In this document: piece after piece, positions 49,862-58,121 of the stretch | Numbering within the stretch: position 1 is the first letter of the stretch | Layout of the letters: every line of letters begins with the position of its first letter | Position numbers and translations under genes: made by a program | The notes under the pieces: generated by a model | What the model was told of the DNA's origin: nothing | Seen by the model: only the letters and a program-made list of their open reading frames with translations | The model's database searches: none | Assembly: GCA_023078555.1 (NCBI GenBank) | Contig: CM041197.1 | Location: 124,001 to 188,000 of the forward strand | DNA: 64,000 nucleotides | Reading direction: 5' to 3' | Origin: Ulva prolifera | Lineage: Eukaryota; Chlorophyta; Ulvophyceae; Ulvales; Ulvaceae

Positions 49862-50163
49862 TTGATGTGGTCTTGATACGGACCGGCCAGTGGTGTATAC
49901 ATACGTACCTGGGAAGTCGAAGCAGATGTGACAAGTTTCACACATGCTGATATGCCACAGGAGACGAGCATACAAGCATGCAGCGCACGGGCGTCCATCG
50001 TCAACAAGCCTAGATCCGTAACTTGCAGCTGAATGCTGACTGCAAGACTATACAAATCCCAGAGTGGTGCCTTACAAGGAACAATGGCGGCGATCCGAAG
50101 CGAAGAGCTGTGTCGGTGGGCGAGCCACACAGCTGCAGCGCCGGCAGCGCCATACTGGCGGTA
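49862..50163. other. Spacer between pseudogene H and gene I
   Basis: Only 302 bp. It lacks any exon 1 remnant for H. A minus-strand TGTAA at 50072-50076 lies about 88 bp beyond the gene I stop and could serve polyadenylation. Confidence 0.5.
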
Positions 50164-53100
50164 CTACTGACCGTTCCTTTCATCCTGCAGCATCAGAGTT
50201 ACTATTCGGGACACCGGGGGACCGCCACGAACCTCAATTCCCACACACGCCTCCGGTTCAATTTTGTACCGCTGCTCGGGCCCAAGCACGCGCTCGCATT
50301 GCACCGCGGGCGCCGCGCCGCCGCTAGCCGTGCACTCTTCAAACACATGTGCTGCTCCAATCCGCGTGAGGATGTACGCACCCGCCGCACCCCGCACGTC
50401 GAGCCGCCGCGCGGCCACCCGCCCGCACCCACGCGCCTGAACCCCAATGGCGCAGTCGCTCATGACTACATCCTGCAGGGCCACGACCGCCACAGCGCCC
50501 GCATGGGCACACGCCGCGCCCTGCACACCCCCTGGCCCCGCCGCCCGCAGTGCCCTCCACGCGCGCGCCACCGCCGCCTCGCCAGATATCCCGCACACGC
50601 GGCAACGCTCCCCCAGCATTGACTCCGGAAACCCCACGGACGCCGCGACGCGGCAGCCTGTCATGCGCGTGGCCACGGCGCGCATGGAGGACCCCGGCTC
50701 AACGCTCAGCCCCACCCGGCTGTCCTCCACAGTGCACCCCCTCATGTTCACCTCCACCCCGGAAGACAGCGTCACCACAGCGCCCCTGTCGGACCCTGTA
50801 GCCACACAGTCAACAAGTGTCGTGACTGTGGGCTGCGTGGCCCGCTGTGCGCGCCGTGACTCAACGGTCACCGCCTGCTCGCACCCGCTGAAGGTCAGCC
50901 GCTCCGCGCGGACGGCCGTGGCATCGTACACGTCCAGCCCGACGTCGGCGCCGGTGCAGTCGGAGTCACGCACCGTGACGGTCACGTCTCGCCGCGCAAA
51001 AATGGCCCTCTTGCAGCCGCTGAAACGGCACGTGGAGATCGTCGCGTGCGCGCCTTCGCAGATCAGCACCCCGGTGGCCACTCCCGACTGGAACGTGCAC
51101 CCATGCATTTCTGCGTGGTCCACCCCCCCATGGTCCATGTGCTCGCTGCCGCCGCGCAGCACAATACCCCCTGGCGCCCCTTCGAACCGGCAGTCCCGCA
51201 CCGTGCCGCTCCCGGTGATCTGAAAGTTTGGCCCCTCTCCGACCCCGCCGAAGAACGTGCAGCCCGAGACATCGGTGGAGCAGCTGTCGACAAGGAAATC
51301 CCGCTGGTGGCCGCGGAATGTGCAGTCCTGCACGGCCAGAGCGACATTGCAGCCCGTGGCCAGCACGGCCGTCTGCTCCGGCTTGAAGCCCGCAAGCGCG
51401 CGCCGCGCGGCGGCGGCGCTCCCGCTGCCGCGGAGCGTGCACCGCATCACCTTGACAGCAATGTCACCACCATCACATACGCAGATGCCGATGCCGTTTC
51501 CGTCAAAGGTGACGCCGTCGTACACCGCGGAAGGGGGGGTGCTGTCCCCCAGCTCTGTCGAAACACATGCGGCGACGACGCAGCCGGTCACCGAGCCTCG
51601 GACTACGGACAGCGTGCCCCCGAATTGCCGGAACCCTGTGCTGCAGAGGTGATCCTCCCCTCGGTAGTCCTCGGCATTCACAATGTCAGACACCGTCACA
51701 TCTGTCGCGTGCACGGCCGCGCGCACTACCAGCACGCCGGTCCGCGCCGTGCGCACCGCGCAGCGCCGCAGGCTCGCCGTCGCACCAAGCCGAACGCCGA
51801 TTGCCGACATGGCTGCGGCGCCTTGGATCCCGGCCGCGACTGCATCGCGCATGATCAGCCGTCCCTCATTCTCAGCGATTGCGGCACACTGCCAGCCTTC
51901 CACCTGCCCGCCAGTGACACGAATGACGCAGTTGGGCTGCTCCACGGAGAGAGCGACGCTGCGCATGCTCTGCACGCTGCAGTGCGACAAGGCCGCGGCG
52001 CCGCCGGAAACATTAACGGTCACGCCGTTTCCGCCACAGGACACCTTGCAGAGGAGCAGGGTGGCGGCACTCGAGTGCACCGCCACCGCGTGCTGCTCCC
52101 GCCCCGGCGCGCTCAGGGTGCACCGTTCGAGCTGGACAACGCCGCCGTCGCTGCTGCCGTCGCCCACCGGGCATGCAACGCAGGCTTGGGCGCCACAGGT
52201 TTCCAGAGGAGGGCACACGTCCCCCCGCCGCACTCGCACGAGCAGGTGCGTCTGCCGCAGCAGCACCACCGCGCCGTCGCGAGAGCTCACGGTGTGAAGG
52301 CTGGCCGTGATGTCGCAGCCGTGCAGCTCCAATGCAGCCCCGCGTCCGGCCGCGACGACGCCTTGCACGAAGCCCCGGACGGAGCAGCGGCGGAGGCGCA
52401 CGAGCGAGCCCTCAGCCGTGATCCCCGGCCCCTCGTTCAAGCCAGAGAATGTGCAGTCCCGGTACGAGACTGCGGTGCCGGCGTCGCGAGCGATGAGAGA
52501 GCAGACGCAGCCGCTGGAGCGGCAGTGTGCGGCGGTGACGATCGCGCCGCGCTCCACCGTGATGTCGCTTGGGCAGTTCTCCAGGGTGCAGGCGTGGAGG
52601 TGGAGAGCGGTGCCGGGGCCGTGCGCGACGGCGGCCGGGAGGCCATTGGTGAAGGCGCAGTGGCGCAGCGTTGCGGCGGCGCCGTGCACAGCATACAGGC
52701 TGCAGCCGGCGAAGGTGCAGCCTTGGAAGTTTGCTGCGAAGTCGCCGCCGGAGCAGACGAGTGTGCCGCCTGCACAGATGCAGGAGGGTTGGAACGGGCC
52801 CACGTGTTCTGTTTTGACTGGCATGATGTCTAAAAGGCTCGTTGCGCAGGGAGCCCGGTGCGGCTAGGACGTCTTCGGCGAGGCAGATAGCACACCCGGG
52901 GCGACGCACATCAGGGCATATGCCACCGCTGTAAGTGGATGCATGCACAGTAGACGAGATACGTCAACACATGCCGCGCACAGCCCGACCGCCATGCACC
53001 CCACGCCCGGATCGTGACACACCACACGCCGGCCCCTCCGACTGAGTCCTTGTAAAACACCACACGCCCATGCGTGCATGCATGCTCACACACCCACACA

Positions 53101-54249
53101 CACTTACTCTCGGTAGTACTAGGCGATCACGGTGATAGGCGGAAGTGCCTTCTGTGTGGGCCGGAGGGTGACTGCGTGTCATTTGCGCGGCTCCCTCAGA
53201 TGACCCTGATTGCCGTGACGCGATTTGATTGTAGAGAGGCACAGCCCAGGTGACTGGGCAGCGGCAGCGGGACCAGGCCGGCAACAGTGCCGCATCAGGC
53301 TTCAGAACGCAGGCAATACTACAGGTGATACGACAGGAGCTGTGAGGCTACGGCTGTAGCTGCAGGCCACCAGCCGCGGGAATGCGAGCCCGCACCTGAG
53401 AAGGTAGTGCCTCTGAAACGAATTCCGTGTCCAGTGAGGAGGAGAATCGTGGAGCGCGGCAGCTGGATTGTGCCTCCGGAGACGGTGCAGCCGGCCGGCC
53501 ACGCCCGCAGCACCAGGCCGCTTGCCGGACCTTGATCCCGAAGCCAACGACCGAGCTGCAGTGTTTCCGATTCAAGCTCGATGTGGGGTGTGCCCGGCGT
53601 GGACATGGCCTGGAGAAGCGCCTTGATGGTCTTCACAGGCCCCTGCACCATGTCCAGCACTCAGGCTGTGCTCCACAGGTACTGATATGCGATGCTGCAA
53701 AGTAAAGGCCGCAGATTGCTTTCTCTGAAACTGGCTACAGCTGTTGTCAAAGGTCCCATTGACGCAAACGAATTCAACACAAACGCGTTCCAAACGAGCC
53801 AGATTTTGAGATTGAGGCGGCAAGAGTGGTCAATGTGAATCACAACATGCTGATGGGGGGATAGATGCGCCTGAAAGCACGAAGCACGACAAAAGCACGA
53901 CAAAAGCTGAAAGCAGCTGCTCCCTTCAGGATACACGCGACACCGCAAAGAGCCCCTGTCACCTGCTTCAGAAGACACGACAGCCATAATGAAGCACCTT
54001 ATTCTGCGACTGTTTGCCGAAGTCGAGACGATGGGTGCATCTCGCCTCGCCCCACGCCAGGCTCTCTGACGGGACTCCATCGCGGACGCTGAAGGTAGGA
54101 GGCTGAATACAGTCACACGCAGCGCACTTCATCAAATCCTTGCCGTTCTCACGGAATAGGCTTGGAGAGTCTTGTTGCAGCATGGAGTGGCCGCATACGG
54201 CTAGCCTCGCATTCAGGTGGGACGGCGGATCCCACCATTCCGCAGCCAT
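50164..54249 (-). CDS. Gene I: CGH-CPxC zinc-module / parallel beta-helix protein, subtype 2
   Basis: Exons on the minus strand: 53998-54249, 53396-53642, 50164-52769; 1034 aa, the longest member. Donors are AAG|GTGCTT and G|GTGCGG; acceptors are TGGTGCAG|GG and TGTGCAG|GC. Exon 1 reads MAAEWWDPPSHLNARL with CGH...CAAC and RDGVPSESLAWGEARC. Exon 3 opens GTLVCSGGDFAANF, so the usual VCC is VCS, and carries the RCRVCGISG...AACAHAG insertion. The tail after RGGPP is extended (RIVTLMLQDERNGQ). The beta-helix has the regular spacing of Cys at coil positions seen in E to G. It is the right end of the array. Confidence 0.87.
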
Positions 54250-54316
54250 GGTAAAGAAGACGAAAGTCTGAGAAGATAACTACATCAGTAAAAAGTATTC
54301 ACTGGCAACGGTGGCA

Positions 54317-54361
54317 GAGATTGCGGTGCTGCTGACCCACGATGTCGCGTCGACTGCGCAT
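54317..54361 (-). promoter_or_regulatory. Conserved upstream block of subtype 2 genes (gene I copy)
   Basis: A 45-bp block 68 bp before the gene I ATG. Core on the gene strand: AGTCGACGCGACATCGTGGG, then TCAGCAG. Full-length like the E and G copies. Confidence 0.6.
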
Positions 54362-54545
54362 ACGACAGAGCCAATTGCAAGCCTCCCGGGGCACAAACAG
54401 CGTATCGTGCAGCCTGCATATCGCTGTGATCATTACCAGGTGGGCCGTGGTAGCCTTCATCTTGCCGTGATTGAGGGCGTGGCAGCATGTTTCCTGTGCA
54501 CGCGATGGTCTGACCCGAGCACAGTCACGCGCATGACGAAATGAC

Positions 54546-54559
54546 GCACCAGTAGACAC
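54546..54559 (-). promoter_or_regulatory. 14-bp upstream motif GTGTCTACTGGTGC (gene I copy)
   Basis: Exact match to the copies upstream of E and G, 297 bp before the gene I ATG. Confidence 0.5.
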
Positions 54560-55272
54560 CACAATGTTCATCGTCTCATGCTACTGTAACGTCGCCACCT
54601 GGTCCATGCACTCGCCCGTATCTACATGAACGCGACAGCCCACTTCCTTGCCTATCCCACATTTGTCGGCACCTGCAGCATGCTGGCGACTGGAGTCGTA
54701 TGTTATCAATATTGGGATGTTGCGCGCATGCATGTTGGCCAGACCAGGCAAGGCCGGGTCCGGCTATAGTATACCCCAGGGTAGCGCAATGGTCGCCACT
54801 GCAGACGGCCAAGCGGCCGTGTGCCTGGAAGCCGCAGGGTGTCTTCTGAAGCATCTTCGACCGTTGTCTGTAGAAGGCAACGGTCGTAGCTGCAGCTGCC
54901 CCGTCGAAGCAGCTCTGCTTGTACAATGTGTGGTGTTCACTGGCGCCATTGGTAGCTGCAGGCCATACGCGGTCTGGCACTTGTCCCGGGCCGCCATATA
55001 TGCAAGCATTGTACTGCAAGATGATGCCAGGTCTGACTTTCAAGGCCACCACATGAAATGAAGCGGAGAGCCAGCGCCTGCGTTTGCACGCACGAAGTCT
55101 GTGGAGGGCAAATGCCTGCCACTACAAGGATGGTAGGCAGGTCGGCGTGTACACTCGCGACACATGTTTTGCTCGCTGGCACATTCGCGCACTGTTCACG
55201 CACTCTTCAGACACATTCCGTATCTGCGTGAAGTGCGTGCCAAAAATGTAGGTGAGATGTGTTAGCGGAGTG

Positions 55273-55455
55273 TTGTGGTGGTGCGCACCTGCAGCGCACC
55301 TCGTTGAGGAAATGCACATGCCGCGACCGCGCTTTCACGCTCCTACGAACAGCATATTATTTGTATTGTGGTGGTGCGCACCTGCAGCGCACCTCATGGA
55401 GCGAAATGCACATGCCGCGAACGCGCTTTCACGCTCCTTTGAACAGCATATTTTT
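55273..55455. repeat. Tandem duplication with 93-bp period
   Basis: Two copies starting TTGTGGTGGTGCGCACCTGC (55273 and 55366). Each continues through AAATGCACATGCCGCGA and ends at GAACAGCATATT, with a few substitutions and small indels. Confidence 0.75.
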
Positions 55456-56603
55456 TGCTGGGCTGAGTGCGCTCGTCGTGCGCATTGTGCCGCCAGAGCC
55501 ACTATCAGCCGAGCTCCACTAGAACGCGCATCTACACTCCTTCGGCGTGTACATGCTGGATGCACATCTCCTCTATACTGCGTGCCCTGCGCCACGCCCG
55601 TCGTTGCATTCGTAGCTGGCTCAAGGTGGCATACTCTCGCGGCTCTCGGGCAAATGCCAACTTTTGATAATGTCAAATGCACTGTAGCTTAAGGAGAAGC
55701 TTTGTATGCGCCGCTGTGGTACAGGGCCCCAATCCGCGCAGCAGTCGACACAGCTGCAGGTGCGTATTCTGCCTCGTACGGAGTGCAAACGACGATTAGC
55801 GCAAAATTCCGAGACAGTATCCTAACCTGTTGTGCCCTGTTCCGAGCTGCACGGTGCCCGAGGTCCTCGATCGTATCTGTTGCTGGGGGTTCTCTATAGC
55901 TACGGCGGTATGGGATGCAGTATTTGCTTCACCACCAGCTGTCGTATGTACAGCGATAATCCCTGCGGTATCTGCAATAGTATCTGCGGTGACCTCAGCT
56001 GGACGAGTATACAACGATGCAATCTTGTAGGTTAATTATCTGGCATGCTTAAATGCTTCACACTTGCAGGCACCGTGACTGTAGACACCAAGACAGGGAC
56101 CATCCTTGTTGTGCCACAGATGACATGTGTGTATTTGTATGTATTCGATGTTGCTTCGCAACAGTAGGTGCACTAGTGAAGGACTGTGGGTACTAGCCAC
56201 GATCTAGCAGTGTAACGCAACTTCCAGTCACAATCTAGCTGCAAACAGGCCTGGGCACCATCTTTACTGGCCGTGCAGTGTTCAGGATCGTTCATGTTTT
56301 TGCCGAATGTTTAAATGAGTTTGATGTTTAGCTATGTGAGTGCTACTTTGAACCAGCCTCGAATGTTTGCGAATTTGCCACATGGTTGAAGAGCGTGGTT
56401 GAGTCCATATACAGAACACGCGAATGCAGCATTCATGCATCATGGTCCATGATTCATGGACCATGAGTCACACGTGGTGGACATATCCCATTCGGAATAC
56501 CGTTGGCCGCGATTCCAGTACACTACCAAAAGCAAATACTGTCATGCACGGTCCTCCAAAGCAGAAGGCAGACTTATTACAACGACCTGCAGATCGCATG
56601 CTA

Positions 56604-56888
56604 TCAACGGCTGCGACTACGAGAGTGGGCCTGGATTGGCAGCTGCACCGGTGTTGGTTTCCTAGAGAACAGCTGAACCGTTTGGCGCTGGCCCCCATAG
56701 TCGTCAAGGCCAGGCGTTCGAACTAGATGGTTAAAGAACTGGTAATAGCCAGGATCTACATCCTCTTCGGGAGGAGGTGCCACAGGGCAGTGGCTGAGTT
56801 CGCTGTCCGGCCACAGTACCCCCCCTTCTCTAGTCAGCTCCCCGTTTTCTAAGTGCTGGCCCCAAGAGCAGCCCATAAGCAACACCAT
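56604..56888 (-). CDS. Unidentified ORF following the primase-like frame
   Basis: A 94-aa frame with acidic, Pro-rich then Arg/Ser-ending sequence (APPPEEDVDPGYYQFFNHLV, ending SRSRSR). It starts 12 bp after the stop of the primase-like ORF, in a different frame. The junction has GGTCTAAA and TTGCAG, which could be a 25-nt intron, but that is very short. It may be the same gene continued after a frameshift, a second ORF or a chance frame. No domain recognised. Confidence 0.25.
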   Translation of the reverse strand: MVLLMGCSWGQHLENGELTREGGVLWPDSELSHCPVAPPPEEDVDPGYYQFFNHLVRTPGLDDYGGQRQTVQLFSRKPTPVQLPIQAHSRSRSR

Positions 56889-56900
56889 CCTGCAATCACC

Positions 56901-57788
56901 TCAGCATTTTAGACCTTTCTGGAGTTGGCCGTGCCACAGGTATAAGAAGGAGCGGGACGGTGAAGCACACCCATCATGTAGATAAGCTCCTGTCTTAAGC
57001 AGCCACCTCAAGGTGGACGCCCCATCCCGATCCTCGACATCAAAGGCGCGGATTGCCTCTCCCACAAATGCAGTCATCGTGCCTGTATCTTCAAACATCC
57101 ATCGTGGATGCTTCACGAGCACGCGGCACAGGAATTCATCAGGGGGGTCGTGCTCGGGTACTTCACTGGCGTCATGCTGTGAAGCACCGATCCCCCCTTC
57201 CTGTCGCCGCAACATGTGGCGGTTCCGGAGAACGTGGAACTGAAACTGACTGGCGTCTACGCCCACGTAGACGCCAGTCATCCGCCCTGTCAAGAACGGC
57301 AGGAACCTGCGGATCACATCCGTGATCCGCAAGACCCACTGATTGCAGGCCGCAACGTTCTCCGCCACTTCTGCAGGTGCCCACCCACGGAGGTCCATGA
57401 ACAGATTGCATGGCGTATCTGCCATGACCTCGAATATGTGCGGGGTGGGACGCCCATTGCAGGCAAGGTGCTGGATGGCGGTATGGACGGTGTCCGCCAC
57501 CGACGGGGTCATGACCACATTCGGGCACTCGTGTCTGCGCCCCTGATCCTCGCACTTGTCCAAATCAATGTCTTCCTGGACGTAGTACATGCCCCACCAT
57601 GCTCGGCCTGCTTGGGTACCTATCCCTACTGGTCTCACCATAGCTCTGTCTCTGTCGGTCCATCCTGGGAATACATACTGCATCCCCGTCCCCTCCTCGT
57701 CTATCCGAACGGGGGCCTCTTTAATCAATCGTACAACATCGTACTTGTTTTTGTATCGTTTGGACGGGGCTTTCGAAAAACTCTGCAT
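56901..57788 (-). CDS. Archaeo-eukaryotic primase (PrimPol)-like protein, probably degenerate
   Basis: A 295-aa frame starting MQSFSKAPSKRYKNKYD. Residues 124-136 (DTPCNLFMDLRGW) resemble motif I of AEP/PrimPol primases, normally hydrophobic-DLE, but the second acidic residue is Arg here. Residues 180-187 (SQFQFHVL) resemble the S-x-x-x-(S/F)-x-H motif II. A later stretch, FDVEDRDGASTLRWLLKTG, sits where the D-x-x-V-Y...R-x-x-R-L motif III would be expected. Such primases occur in large DNA viruses, virus-derived elements and some eukaryotic mobile elements, so this is probably a captured or mobile gene. No helicase domain follows. The call is by eye and could be wrong; the altered motif I suggests an inactive copy. 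Confidence 0.4.
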   Translation of the reverse strand: MQSFSKAPSKRYKNKYDVVRLIKEAPVRIDEEGTGMQYVFPGWTDRDRAMVRPVGIGTQAGRAWWGMYYVQEDIDLDKCEDQGRRHECPNVVMTPSVADTVHTAIQHLACNGRPTPHIFEVMADTPCNLFMDLRGWAPAEVAENVAACNQWVLRITDVIRRFLPFLTGRMTGVYVGVDASQFQFHVLRNRHMLRRQEGGIGASQHDASEVPEHDPPDEFLCRVLVKHPRWMFEDTGTMTAFVGEAIRAFDVEDRDGASTLRWLLKTGAYLHDGCASPSRSFLYLWHGQLQKGLKC

Positions 57789-58120
57789 TGTGTGGACGGT
57801 CGCTATGGATCAGCCTATGGAGAATGTCAAGTCGGCGTCAAAAAGGTTCCTCTGGAATCACTGCGCGTCTGGTACGGTGTTAACGTGATTGTCTTACTGC
57901 CTCTTTGGTGTGTCCTGATGATAGCTTGACGAGAGTAGCGCAACACATGCCTGTACACATCTGTAGAGCCCGATACCTCCTACGCGGCCTGGCACTCGGT
58001 GAACTAATAACTGGTTCGCTCGGCCAACAGTTATCCTTCAAACAGCCACATGCCTAACGCAGATTACACGTGTGTCGTTCATTTGGTGTCACTGCTGCAT
58101 GTATTACGCGGGGGCAGAAG
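57789..58120. other. Spacer before the satellite
   Basis: 5' flank of the primase-like ORF. Nothing recognisable, apart from a poor match to the satellite unit in the last 40 bp. Confidence 0.5.
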
Positions 58121-58121
58121 T

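Larger units (their letters stand above)
54250..56603. other. Upstream region of gene I and repeat-bearing spacer
   Basis: Holds the two conserved upstream motifs of gene I and a 93-bp tandem duplication at 55273-55455. No coding sequence is supported; the short frames here have no domains. Confidence 0.45.

Noticed and set aside
51046..52833. 595-codon open frame on the + strand over gene I
   Set aside because: It is antisense to the conserved beta-helix exon, and analogous long antisense frames occur over the other exon 3 sequences without conserved protein sequence. It follows from GC-rich codon use.
12230..54249. Viral or bacterial origin for the whole array
   Set aside because: Two introns in conserved phases in every copy and diverged non-coding spacers indicate long-standing nuclear genes; an ancient transfer cannot be excluded from the sequence alone.
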